A stretch of DNA of 25,692 nucleotides from Patescibacteria group bacterium (GCA_030016765.1 JASEJS010000003.1:1-25692); one strand, 5' to 3'. Positions 7,178 to 14,494 are shown, counted from the stretch's first letter. The notes: generated by a model from the sequence alone, not told the origin. Program-made: numbers and translations.

Positions 7178-7858
7178 TTAGAATTTTTTTTCAATTTTCT
7201 TTTTAAATTCCTCCCAATTCACCTCTCCCCCACCAGTCATTCCGCAAATTTCAAAAAACTGACAATACTGACATTGCCAATCATCAGGATAACCTGGAAT
7301 TCTTTGAGGGACAATGTTAGCATCGATTTTTGTTTTGAGAATTTTTAAATCTCTTAAAAGGGATTGGGCAATAGCTGGATTATAATTAATTAAAAATTCT
7401 TTTAGTTCTGAGGTATCTTTGTTGATGTAAAGAAGGAGGCCTTTGGAGATTTTGAAAAAATGAAGATAGAGTTGAATTTGATCGACATTTTCTTTTTTGG
7501 GCTGATTCAAATTTTTAAAAACCAGGCTATTCATACTTTTGAAGTCAACCACATAAAGCTCATTATTCAGAGTGACAATGGCATCAGCTCGACCCGAGAT
7601 TAGTTCGTGAGGAGGAATATTGACTTCTGAAGCTCTGACTATTCCCAAGCCAAATAAAATATTTAAAATCTGCATTTGGATATAGTCTCCATGGTCAAAC
7701 ATTCTTAAAACCCTGGCATCCATTTTTTCCCTGGGCACATTTTTAAATTTAAAAAAGATTGCCCTTCCACATTTGCCAGCATCAGTAATATAAAAATGAT
7801 GCTGTTCTTTGTCTTTTTGTTTTTCTAAATAAAATTTATCAATAAGTTCCTTGAGCAT
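7178..7858 (-). CDS. Cas4/RecB-like PD-(D/E)XK nuclease with an Fe-S cluster
   Basis: A 226-aa protein counted from the ATG at 7858. Nuclease core residues are Asp92 in SGRADAIV, the D-x-K pair Asp105/Lys107 in VVDFKS, and DQIQLYL (126-132) with Gln and Tyr, the RecB-family arrangement. Four cysteines (Cys30, Cys196, Cys199, Cys205; C-x2-C-x5-C at the end) match the [4Fe-4S] staple of Cas4, AddB and Dna2-type enzymes. These cut or resect single-stranded ends. No cas1/cas2, CRISPR array or helicase is nearby, so a repair role is more likely than CRISPR adaptation. An upstream in-frame GTG at 7891 would add 11 residues encoded by a repeat, so I prefer the ATG. It lies downstream of rpsI across a GC-rich hairpin. 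Confidence 0.82.
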   Translation of the reverse strand: MLKELIDKFYLEKQKDKEQHHFYITDAGKCGRAIFFKFKNVPREKMDARVLRMFDHGDYIQMQILNILFGLGIVRASEVNIPPHELISGRADAIVTLNNELYVVDFKSMNSLVFKNLNQPKKENVDQIQLYLHFFKISKGLLLYINKDTSELKEFLINYNPAIAQSLLRDLKILKTKIDANIVPQRIPGYPDDWQCQYCQFFEICGMTGGGEVNWEEFKKKIEKKF

Positions 7859-7861
7859 AGT

Positions 7862-7979
7862 AAATACACGAATTAACACTAATATTTTCACTAAGTACCA
7901 CGGAAAAATTTTAGTGGTTCTTAGTGTCGCCCCGCCTCCACTAGGAGGCGGGGCGTATTCGTGGCCATTAGTGTATTTA
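7862..7979. repeat. Intergenic inverted-repeat element with a GC-rich hairpin
   Basis: The ends of this spacer are mutually complementary (AAATACAC near 7862, GTGTATTT near 7970). Its core, 7928-7955, is a perfect 12-bp stem with a 4-base ACTA loop: CGCCCCGCCTCC and GGAGGCGGGGCG. This is very GC-rich for the genome. No T-run follows on the minus strand, so it is not a standard terminator for rpsI, but it may stabilise or end the mRNA. Confidence 0.7.
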
Positions 7980-8492
7980 TTATCGCTTCTGCCACTGGGG
8001 GGCCCTTCTAGCTCTTTTTAATCCGAATTTTTTTCTCTCTCGCATTCTGGCATCTCGAGTTAAATAACCTGCTTTTCGAAGACGTTTTCTAAAATCAGGA
8101 TTAAAGAGAACTAAGGCCCGGGCTATTCCATGCCTAACTGCTTCAGCTTGAGCATGAAGACCTCCTCCTTTTACTTTAGCTGAAATTCTAAATTTATCAA
8201 GACACTTCATTTTTCTCAAAGAAGCATCAGCAATTTGTTGAAGAGTAAAGGTTGGAAAATAGTCCTGATAGGGTTTTTCATTAACCAAAAATAATTTTTC
8301 TCCCTTAGTAAAAAGCCTTATTCTAGCTACTGCTGTTTTCCTTCGACCCACTGTCTCTAAATAACGAGTTGGCTCTTCTTTAATCTCAGGCTTTTTGATT
8401 TCTTTGATGGCTGGTTTTTTAGCCACTTTCTTTTTTTTATCTGAAGATTTGCTTTTTTTCTGAGATCTTTTTTCTTTTTTAACTTTTGGCAT
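7980..8492 (-). CDS. rpsI: 30S ribosomal protein S9
   Basis: A 170-aa protein. The S9 domain starts at about residue 43 with YLETVGRRKTAVARIRLF. It contains GGLHAQAEAVRHGIARAL and ends APQWQKR, the basic tail that reaches the P-site tRNA. The first 40 or so residues form an extra lysine-rich, disordered extension (KKEKRSQKKSKSSDKKKK). The start is the ATG at 8492, one base after the rplM stop (TAATATG). An in-frame TTG at 8501 is less likely. No SD is visible, so expression is probably coupled to rplM. The two form the usual L13-S9 pair. Confidence 0.97.
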   Translation of the reverse strand: MPKVKKEKRSQKKSKSSDKKKKVAKKPAIKEIKKPEIKEEPTRYLETVGRRKTAVARIRLFTKGEKLFLVNEKPYQDYFPTFTLQQIADASLRKMKCLDKFRISAKVKGGGLHAQAEAVRHGIARALVLFNPDFRKRLRKAGYLTRDARMRERKKFGLKRARRAPQWQKR

Positions 8493-8493
8493 A

Positions 8494-8841
8494 TTATTCA
8501 ATTTTGAGTCGCTTTATTTGTTTTGCTCTCAGTTTGTTTTTAGGAAGCATTCCCAAAACCGTTTTTTTTAAAACTTGGCCTGGATTTTCTTTAAATAGTT
8601 TTTTTAAAGGTATTTCTTTTAAGCTACCTAGATAGTCACTATGGCGATAATATTTTTTCTTTTCAATTTTTTTACCAGTCAATCTAAGTTCTTTGACATT
8701 TTTAACTATAACAAAATCTCCCATATCTTTATATGGGACAAAATTTGGTTTATGCTTACCCTGTAACAAAATTGCAATTTTTGTTGCTAGTCGGCCAAGT
8801 TTCTCTCCGGTTGCATCGATGATGTGTGTCTCACGTTTCAT
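8494..8841 (-). CDS. rplM: 50S ribosomal protein L13
   Basis: A 115-aa protein that opens with the typical THIIDATGEKLGRLATKIA. It contains LTGKKIEKKKYYRHSDYLGS and VLGMLPKNKL, the conserved central and C-terminal motifs. It is shorter than the roughly 140-residue E. coli L13 because the C-terminal tail is reduced. The protein binds 23S rRNA early in 50S assembly. The ATG at 8841 directly abuts a 100-bp repeat (8842-8940) that leaves no room for an SD. rpsI follows one base after the stop. Confidence 0.97.
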   Translation of the reverse strand: MKRETHIIDATGEKLGRLATKIAILLQGKHKPNFVPYKDMGDFVIVKNVKELRLTGKKIEKKKYYRHSDYLGSLKEIPLKKLFKENPGQVLKKTVLGMLPKNKLRAKQIKRLKIE

Positions 8842-8940
8842 AATTCAAAAGTCAAAAGTCAAAATGCAAAATTACAATGCAAAATTCAAAATTTTTCATT
8901 TTAAATTGCGATTTTGACTTTTGCATTTTGAATTTTGAAT
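8842..8940. repeat. About 100-bp AT-rich inverted repeat, copy 1 (rplQ-rplM spacer)
   Basis: It begins AATTCAAAAGTCAAAAGTC and ends TTTTGAATTTTGAATT, with the two halves broadly complementary, so the RNA can fold into a long AT-rich hairpin. A nearly identical copy lies at 11548-11647. It fills the whole spacer from the rplQ stop to the rplM start. Confidence 0.9.
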
Positions 8941-9291
8941 TTACTTAATTAACTCAATGATGGCCATCTTTGCTCCATCAGTTTTTCTCGGTCCCAATTT
9001 AATAATTCTTGTATATCCTCCCTTTCTTTCTTTGTATCTTGGAGCAATTTCATTGATTAATTTTTTAACTATATCTTTAGAAAAAAATCTGGCCAGAAAT
9101 CTTCTTGAAGCCAAATCCCCCTTTTTTGCCTTAGTGATAAATTTCTCAATGAAAGATTGAGTTTCTTTAGCCTTAGCTTCAGTAGTTTTAATTTTTTCCT
9201 TCAATAAAAGGGAAATAGCTAAACTTTTCAGAAGCGCTTTTCTCTGATCTCGTTTTTTACTCAATTTTCTTCCCTTTTTTCTCTTTCTCAT
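8941..9291 (-). CDS. rplQ: 50S ribosomal protein L17
   Basis: A 116-aa protein with MRKRKKGRKLSKKRDQRKAL, then LLLKEKIKTTEAKAKE and YTRIIKLGPRKTDGAKMAII, the complete L17 pattern. L17 lies near the exit tunnel on the 50S subunit. Its ATG (9291) lies inside rpoA; the two reading frames overlap by 35 bases, which implies translational coupling. The order rpoA-rplQ-rplM-rpsI is the classical one. Confidence 0.97.
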   Translation of the reverse strand: MRKRKKGRKLSKKRDQRKALLKSLAISLLLKEKIKTTEAKAKETQSFIEKFITKAKKGDLASRRFLARFFSKDIVKKLINEIAPRYKERKGGYTRIIKLGPRKTDGAKMAIIELIK

Positions 9292-10012
9292 GTTTTTCAG
9301 TTAGCTTCTTTGAAGAAGATGCTTCTTTCTTTAAACTTTCAGAAAACAATGAAAAATGCTTTACTAAAATTTCTGAAGCTTCAGCTAAAGCTTCCTCTGG
9401 AGTTATTGTTCCATCAGTCTCAATTTCTAAAAACAATCTGTCAAAATCAGTCCTCTCCCCTACTCGCATATTTTCGATTCTATAAGCTACTCTTTTAATT
9501 GGAGTGAAAATTGAATCTATAGGGATAGTTCCGATTTCTAATTTCTCTTTTTTCCTAGATTCTCTGGGCTGATAACCTAATCCTTTCCCAATCTGAATTT
9601 CCATCTCCAATTCTGCCTTCTTATCGGTGAGGGTGGCAATGTGGGCGTTTTTATTTACCAGCTCAACCTGAGGAGGAAATTCAAAATCTGAACCTTTAAC
9701 TTCTTTTTCTCCCTTAACTTTCAAGGTTGCTTTTTGGGGCTCATCGGTGAAGATTTTGAATCTCAATTGCTTTAAATTTAACATAATTGAAATTACATCC
9801 TCCAAAACTCCAGGGATAGTTGAAAATTCGTGGGGAACCCCCTTTATTTTCATTTGGGTAACTGCTGCTCCTGGCAAGGAAGAAAGTAATACCCGCCTAA
9901 GGGAATTTCCAATAGTTACTCCATAACCTGGATAAAGGGCCTCAATCTCAAAGATAGCCCTATTTCCTTTTTTTTCAATAACTTTTGGTTGAAGAGGTAA
10001 TGGAATTATCAT
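9257..10012 (-). CDS. rpoA: RNA polymerase alpha subunit lacking the C-terminal domain
   Basis: A 251-aa protein. The N-terminal assembly domain is complete: YGVTIGNSLRRVLLSSLPG (about 29-47), the insert domain, then IDSIFTPIKRVAYRIENMRV and GTITPEEALAEASEIL near 205-221. After about residue 225 only a lysine/glutamate-rich tail remains (KKEASSSKKLTEKHEKEKKG). The roughly 80-residue alpha-CTD, which binds UP elements and activators, is absent, and the DNA where it would lie encodes rplQ instead. The subunit should still dimerise and assemble beta and beta', but transcription control through alpha-CTD would not be possible. The start at 10012 is well placed relative to the family. Confidence 0.96.
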   Translation of the reverse strand: MIIPLPLQPKVIEKKGNRAIFEIEALYPGYGVTIGNSLRRVLLSSLPGAAVTQMKIKGVPHEFSTIPGVLEDVISIMLNLKQLRFKIFTDEPQKATLKVKGEKEVKGSDFEFPPQVELVNKNAHIATLTDKKAELEMEIQIGKGLGYQPRESRKKEKLEIGTIPIDSIFTPIKRVAYRIENMRVGERTDFDRLFLEIETDGTITPEEALAEASEILVKHFSLFSESLKKEASSSKKLTEKHEKEKKGKKIE

Positions 10013-10036
10013 AATTGCTTAAAATTAATTTAATTT

Positions 10037-10681
10037 TTAACGGGAGTAGTATTCGAATATTGCTAATATCTCTGCAGGTGGGGCTGCTTCTTCCAGATTT
10101 GGTTCTTCTTTAACTTTCCCTTCCACCTTTTCAATATTCAATTCAAGCCAGGAAGGAATTTTTTGTTTTTTTAATAAAGAAGGGAGATTTTGAAAGAAAG
10201 TTTTTTTTAATGAATGAGGCGAGGGAGTAATTTTATCTCCTTTCTTAACCAAATAGGAAGGAATATTGACAATTTTATCATTAACCAAAAAATGACCGTG
10301 GCTAATTAATTGCCTAGCTTGAGCTCTGGAAGAAGCTATTCCTAATCGAAAAATTACATTATCTAACCGACTCTCTAAGGTTTTAATGAGTGAAGCAGCT
10401 GGATCTCGGACTTTGCCCCGCTTGGATGAGCGAATAGCCTCTAAAACTTCTTTTACATATTTTCGAAATTGGGCTTCTTTTAAATTATACCAATTTTTTA
10501 ATTTTTGTTTTTCTCTCAATTCCTTCCCATATTCAGAAAGAGGAGTAGGTCTCCTTTTCCCTTTCTGGCCTGGGGGATAAGGTTTTCTGACCATTGGGCA
10601 CTTGGGTGAGAGACATTTTTCTCCCTTCAAAAATAATTTGACACCTAATCTCCGACAAATTTTGCATTTTGAATTTTGCAT
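10037..10681 (-). CDS. rpsD: 30S ribosomal protein S4
   Basis: A 214-aa protein. It has the cysteine-containing N-terminus (KCKICRR and EKCLSPKCPM), a zinc-type S4, then RKPYPPGQKGKRRPTPLSEY and the S4 RNA-binding domain (LESRLDNVIFRLGIASSRAQ, then LISHGHFLVNDK). S4 is a primary 16S rRNA binder that nucleates 30S assembly. The usual N-terminus (Met-Ala-Arg-Tyr...) is replaced by MQNSKCKIC. These codons come from a TGCAAAATTCAAAA-type repeat that continues upstream into the spacer. No SD is visible. Confidence 0.96.
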   Translation of the reverse strand: MQNSKCKICRRLGVKLFLKGEKCLSPKCPMVRKPYPPGQKGKRRPTPLSEYGKELREKQKLKNWYNLKEAQFRKYVKEVLEAIRSSKRGKVRDPAASLIKTLESRLDNVIFRLGIASSRAQARQLISHGHFLVNDKIVNIPSYLVKKGDKITPSPHSLKKTFFQNLPSLLKKQKIPSWLELNIEKVEGKVKEEPNLEEAAPPAEILAIFEYYSR

Positions 10682-10692
10682 TTTGAATTTTT
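10659..10692. repeat. TTTTGCATTTTGAA tandem repeat across the rpsD start
   Basis: Two copies of TTTTGCATTTTGAA-like sequence lie over the rpsD start codon and its first codons. It resembles one arm of the 100-bp repeat at 8842 and 11548. Confidence 0.65.
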
Positions 10693-10693
10693 C

Positions 10694-11146
10694 TTACACT
10701 CGTCTCACCTTTGGTGGCCGGCACCCATTGTGGGGAATTGGCGTGACATCTTTAATTGAAACTATATCTAAACCTCGAGCGGCTATTGATCTAATGGCTG
10801 ATTCCCGACCAGAACCTATTCCCTTTACTAAAACTTCTACTTTTTCCACTCCCAATTTTTTAGCAGCCTGGGCCAAGACTTCAGCTGTCTTTGAAGCAGC
10901 AAATGGGGTAGCTTTTTTTGTTCCTTTAAATCCAGTACTTCCGGCACTGCTCCAAGTTAAAACATTTCCTTTAAGATCAGTTAAGGTGATGATGGTATTA
11001 TTATAAGAAGAAGCAATATAAATTTTGCCCTCTTTAATCTTTTGAGGGATTTTTGCTCTGATTTCTTTTCTTGCCACTGCCTCAACCTTCTCTTTTTCTT
11101 CAAACAACTCTTTTTCAGTTTTAGTAACTATACGTTTTTTTCCCAT
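10694..11146 (-). CDS. rpsK: 30S ribosomal protein S11
   Basis: A 150-aa protein. The S11 core starts near residue 40 (GKIYIASSYNNTIITLTDLKG), with GFKGTKKATPFAA and the C-terminal PIPHNGCRPPKVRRV. It lines the 30S platform by the E-site mRNA path. A charged extension of about 35 residues precedes the core and is longer than usual. The start ATG at 11146 follows the rpsM stop by five bases. Confidence 0.97.
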   Translation of the reverse strand: MGKKRIVTKTEKELFEEKEKVEAVARKEIRAKIPQKIKEGKIYIASSYNNTIITLTDLKGNVLTWSSAGSTGFKGTKKATPFAASKTAEVLAQAAKKLGVEKVEVLVKGIGSGRESAIRSIAARGLDIVSIKDVTPIPHNGCRPPKVRRV

Positions 11147-11151
11147 AATTA

Positions 11152-11541
11152 TTACTTAGGAGCTGGAGGCGGTTTTCTTCCGCTTCCTACTGTTTTTCTG
11201 ACATTTCCCCTAACTGTTCTGGTATTAGTCCTAGTCCTCTGTCCCCTCACTGGTAGTCCTTTAATATGCCGAATCCCTCGCCAACAACCAATGTCTTTTA
11301 ACCTTTTAATATTCATCATTATCTCCCTTTTAAGTTCTCCTTCAATTTTATAATTTTTCTCAATAATTTCTTTAAGTCGGTTAACTTCCTCTGAAGTCAA
11401 TTCTGAAGCTCTTTTTAAGGGATTAATTCCAACTGTAGCTAAAATTCTTCTACTCAAAGGGAGACCTATTCCAAAAATATAGGTCAAAGCAATTAATATT
11501 TGTTTTTGTTCAGGGATATTGACTCCGGCAATACGGGGCAT
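11152..11541 (-). CDS. rpsM: 30S ribosomal protein S13
   Basis: A 129-aa protein beginning MPRIAGVNIPEQKQI. It has the helix-two-turn-helix region (TYIFGIGLPLSRRILA) and the strongly basic tail GLPVRGQRTRTNTRTVRG that contacts tRNA in the P site. The head-located protein also bridges to L5. Its ATG lies 6 bases beyond copy 2 of the 100-bp repeat, so there is no SD. Confidence 0.97.
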   Translation of the reverse strand: MPRIAGVNIPEQKQILIALTYIFGIGLPLSRRILATVGINPLKRASELTSEEVNRLKEIIEKNYKIEGELKREIMMNIKRLKDIGCWRGIRHIKGLPVRGQRTRTNTRTVRGNVRKTVGSGRKPPPAPK

Positions 11542-11547
11542 AGTTTT

Positions 11548-11647
11548 AATTCAAAAGTCAAAAGTCAAAATGCAAAATTACAATGCAAAATTCAAAATTT
11601 TTAATTTTAAATTGTAATTTTGACTTTTGCATTTGAATTTTGAATTT
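11548..11647. repeat. About 100-bp AT-rich inverted repeat, copy 2 (rpmJ-rpsM spacer)
   Basis: It matches the 8842-8940 element almost base for base, with a few substitutions and a one-base deletion near 11632. Again it lies directly upstream of a ribosomal protein start codon (rpsM). Confidence 0.9.
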
Positions 11648-11657
11648 AAGTGAAAAA

Positions 11658-11771
11658 TTATCCTTGTCTTTGTTTGTGCTTAGGGTTTGGACATATTACA
11701 TAAACCCGACCTTTTCTTTTTACAATTTTGCACTTTTTGCAAATTTTTTTAATCGATGGCCTTACTTTCAT
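11658..11771 (-). CDS. rpmJ: 50S ribosomal protein L36
   Basis: A small gene of 37 codons plus stop: MKVRPSIKKICKKCKIVKRK, then GRVYVICPNPKHKQRQG. Cys11, Cys14, Cys27 and His32 form the zinc ribbon of the classical L36. It starts one base after the infA stop. The infA-rpmJ-rpsM order is the standard one. Confidence 0.96.
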   Translation of the reverse strand: MKVRPSIKKICKKCKIVKRKGRVYVICPNPKHKQRQG

Positions 11772-11772
11772 G

Positions 11773-11988
11773 TTATTTTCCTCGATAGATAATTCTTCCC
11801 CTATTTTCATCGTAGGGATTGATTTCCACTGTTACCTTATCTCCTGGCAAGATCCTTATTCTTTTAACTCTCAATCTCCCAGCTAAATGGGCTAAAATTT
11901 CTTTACCATTAACTAATTTTACTCGAAAATGAGTACTAGGCAAAGCTTCTATTACTTGACCTTCCTTCAAAATTTTTTTCTCAGGCAT
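11773..11988 (-). CDS. infA: Translation initiation factor IF-1
   Basis: A 71-aa single OB-fold protein. It contains EGQVIEALPSTHFRVKLVNG, then LRVKRIRILPGDKVTVEI and GRIIYR, all typical of IF-1. IF-1 occupies the 30S A site during initiation. In many bacteria map or adk lies directly upstream; here map is more than 10 kb away. No SD is visible before the ATG. Confidence 0.97.
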   Translation of the reverse strand: MPEKKILKEGQVIEALPSTHFRVKLVNGKEILAHLAGRLRVKRIRILPGDKVTVEINPYDENRGRIIYRGK

Positions 11989-12021
11989 TAATAATTATTT
12001 AGATTAACAAAAATATTTAAA

Positions 12022-13260
12022 TTAGTCAAATCTTAATTTTATTTCAATTTTCTCAGGATCATCTGAAACTTTTTTAACCCAGAATGGCCAGAGCTTTATC
12101 TGAAATTTAATAATTTGGGGTTGATTTTCCAAAAGAATTTGAGTTTCAGCTAATGATTTTCCTCTAATCCCTTTCTTTAGAGAAATTTCATCAATTTCTG
12201 AATAAATTTTAGCTGAAATCTCTAAATCTGAAATAATTTTTTTAGATTCTAAATCAACTGATTTAATCTTTGGATTTATTTTTAAACTCTCTTCCTGAAG
12301 TTTTTTGTTTTCAGGTAGCTGAGAGATAACAAATCTCTGGGCCAAATTCTCTAAATCAGATTTTTTAAAAACTAAGGCCTGGGATTTTACTTTGACCTGA
12401 AAATCAAAAGCAGAAAGCTCTTGGCCTGCTTTAGCTGAAGAGGTAGATTCAATAATTTGTTGAAAGAAACTTTTTTCCAATAAAATAAAATCTGAAGAAA
12501 TTTTGCTTTTTAAGGAATTTTCGCCATCTTTCAAAGCTTTTTCAGTTAAAACTTTTTTAGCTTGAGCTAAATCCTCTTCAGTAACTTGAGAAACCACTCC
12601 TCCTCCAGTCATTGAAGAGAAAGATTTGCCATAAAAAGCAGTATATCTTTCCGTACCGGCAAAGCCTGGAATAGAAAAAGTAGTAGGCCCAATATTATAT
12701 TCAGCCCCGGGTTGCTCTGCCCTCACTTTAATATCAGTAAATCCGGGAACAAATTTTCCCTTTTCATAATGGCCACCAGGAATGACAACCCTATTAGGGG
12801 TTCGAAATAATTTTCCATCAGCTGAAACAAAACGAGTGGTAGCCACCAAAACTTGGGGAGAAGTAGAATAGGCATTGTAAACTCTGATTATCCCCTCTGC
12901 CCTTTTTTCTTTTTTGCCCGAAGCTGGAAATTGTTGAGAGAAATTGAGCTCTTCTTCAAAAAATTTAGCTGGAATAGTTTTTTTTGAAAGATCGGGAGTT
13001 TCAATTCTTGAATCAGCAATTATTTCTTCTTTAAAATTTAAGGTTTCAGTTTCTGGCCAAATTTCAATTTTTGCTCGGGAAAGATTAAAATAGGCCAAAA
13101 TTCCTCCAATTATTAAAACCAAAGGAATTAAAAATAACCTCTTTTTAAAAGTAATCTTAAATTTCAGCTTTTTTTCAAAAAGCTGAGTCTTTTCTTTTGG
13201 AAATTCTTTCAACTTTTCAATCTTTTCTGGAGGAAAAACATCAAAAATTTTTTTAGCCAT
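12022..13260 (-). CDS. Membrane-anchored baseplate J/gp47-like protein
   Basis: A 412-aa protein. A basic cytoplasmic N-terminus (1-40) leads into one transmembrane helix (about 41-60, RLFLIPLVLIIGGILAYF). The rest should be outside the membrane. The region from about 115 to 215 (IRVYNAYSTSPQVLVATTRF, then VRAEQPGAEYNIGPTTFSIP) resembles the family annotated as baseplate J-like in CPR genomes, related to contractile-tail wedge proteins. No other tail or secretion genes are nearby, so a phage or T6SS role is not supported; an envelope role is more likely. It follows the PilM/FtsA-like gene and shares a leader repeat with secY (13263-13301). Confidence 0.78.
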   Translation of the reverse strand: MAKKIFDVFPPEKIEKLKEFPKEKTQLFEKKLKFKITFKKRLFLIPLVLIIGGILAYFNLSRAKIEIWPETETLNFKEEIIADSRIETPDLSKKTIPAKFFEEELNFSQQFPASGKKEKRAEGIIRVYNAYSTSPQVLVATTRFVSADGKLFRTPNRVVIPGGHYEKGKFVPGFTDIKVRAEQPGAEYNIGPTTFSIPGFAGTERYTAFYGKSFSSMTGGGVVSQVTEEDLAQAKKVLTEKALKDGENSLKSKISSDFILLEKSFFQQIIESTSSAKAGQELSAFDFQVKVKSQALVFKKSDLENLAQRFVISQLPENKKLQEESLKINPKIKSVDLESKKIISDLEISAKIYSEIDEISLKKGIRGKSLAETQILLENQPQIIKFQIKLWPFWVKKVSDDPEKIEIKLRFD

Positions 13261-13262
13261 AG

Positions 13263-13301
13263 TGGTAATACTAAGTCAGTCGCTCACCCTCTCCCGTCCT
13301 C
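13263..13301 (-). repeat. Leader repeat upstream of the baseplate J-like gene
   Basis: The plus strand reads TGGTAATACTAAGTCAG then TCGCTCACCCTCTCCC, directly behind the start codon. The same element with about six changes stands at 25608-25640 before secY. Confidence 0.75.
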
Positions 13302-13305
13302 CGAT

Positions 13306-14457
13306 TTATGAAGTATAGCAAAGAAATAAAGTAGGGGTAAATTGAGGATTATTTAAAGTTTTAGTAATATCTTCAATGTTTTTCAAATCTTTCAAAGAGA
13401 GAAATTTCACCTCAGGTTTATTGAAAAAAGAAAGCTCTCCCCAATTGCCTTTAGTTAAAATTTCAGCAATCTCTGGAAGCAAACTGCCACCTCCAAAAAG
13501 AAAAATTGATGAAGGTAACAAAGTCTTTTGGAGCTTTAATTTTAAATTTTCAAACCAATCTTGGATTACAGGAACAAAAATCTCTTTAATTCTTTTTTGA
13601 ATCTCTTTTGAAATCTCTCCTTTAGAATATCTTTCTTTTAATAGTTTTGCCCTCTCTTCTCTTAATCCGAGGTTTTCAGAAAGAATTTGAGAAAAATTTT
13701 TTCCCCCAATATTAAAAATATCAACCAGCTTTAATTTTCCTCCAATTGTTAAAAAAATCTGAGAGATTTCGCCTCCGATGTCAAGGAAAATGGCATCTGC
13801 CCCTTCGAAGAAATTGGTTAAACCTTGAGCCTGGTGGCAGATATCAAAAATCCTTAAATTCAAATCTTGGCTAATTTTCTTAAAATTATTGAGATAGTGT
13901 TTTGGAAAAAAGATGAAAAAAATTCCGAATTCAAGCTGCTTTCCACTAAATTTTAAAAGCTCAGGAACATTGTAGCCATCAATTTTTGTTTCCAGAATTT
14001 CTGCTTTTAGAAATTGAATTTCTTCAGGCAAAATTCCAGATTCTCTAGCAAAATCCTCAGAGATTTTTTTCTGACCATCTTTCAAAACAGTCTGGTAAAT
14101 TTCTTTTTCCTCCTTTTTATCAATGAGTTTTTTAGAATCTTCCCTCTTAAAGTTTTGAAAAATAACTTTCCCTCTCAAAATATTAGCTGGCAATCCAAGG
14201 AAAATTCCTTCCGGTTTTTCCTTAGCCTCCTTCTCAGCTTCCTCAATGGCTTTTGAGATAGCTTTTTTAATAACATCTACTTCAAAATCTCTACTATCAA
14301 ATACTGAAAATTTATCAAAATATTGTAAAGAGCTTCCCAAAATAACAATTTTTTTATCCTCCTTTTTAAAAACTAAGGCCTTTACAGCTTCAGTCCCGAT
14401 ATCTATAGCCAAAAAGCATTTTATTTTTTTCTTTTGAAATAAGGAAAATTTTAACAT
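13306..14457 (-). CDS. PilM/FtsA-like actin-fold ATPase
   Basis: A 383-aa protein. It has an N-terminal phosphate-1 motif FLAIDIGTEAVKALVF (about 15-30), a phosphate-2 motif AIFLDIGGEISQIFLTIGG in the second half, and an adenosine motif FLFGGGSLLPEIAEIL near 316-331. Together these fit the FtsA/PilM branch of actin-like ATPases. FtsA tethers FtsZ to the membrane; PilM organises type IV pilus assembly. No ftsZ or pil genes are in the window and no C-terminal amphipathic membrane helix is obvious, so I cannot choose between them. It lies between alaS and the baseplate J-like gene, which has a single membrane anchor and could be its partner. Confidence 0.75.
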   Translation of the reverse strand: MLKFSLFQKKKIKCFLAIDIGTEAVKALVFKKEDKKIVILGSSLQYFDKFSVFDSRDFEVDVIKKAISKAIEEAEKEAKEKPEGIFLGLPANILRGKVIFQNFKREDSKKLIDKKEEKEIYQTVLKDGQKKISEDFARESGILPEEIQFLKAEILETKIDGYNVPELLKFSGKQLEFGIFFIFFPKHYLNNFKKISQDLNLRIFDICHQAQGLTNFFEGADAIFLDIGGEISQIFLTIGGKLKLVDIFNIGGKNFSQILSENLGLREERAKLLKERYSKGEISKEIQKRIKEIFVPVIQDWFENLKLKLQKTLLPSSIFLFGGGSLLPEIAEILTKGNWGELSFFNKPEVKFLSLKDLKNIEDITKTLNNPQFTPTLFLCYTS

Positions 14458-14494
14458 CCTCTTTTATTTTAGCATCTCTTTTTTCAAAACCAAA

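Noticed and set aside
7858..7891. GTG start adding 11 residues to the Cas4-like nuclease
   Set aside because: The extra residues are encoded by the intergenic inverted repeat and do not look like protein of this family; the ATG at 7858 begins the plausible N-terminus.
10533..10724. Minus-strand frame reading MPATKGETSVRKIQNAKF across the rpsD start
   Set aside because: It overlaps rpsK and rpsD in another frame and consists of repeat-derived codons; S4 and S11 explain the DNA.
13376..14437. Several plus-strand frames opposite the PilM/FtsA-like gene
   Set aside because: They are Phe/Ser/Leu-rich antisense shadows of an AT-rich gene and have no start signals.
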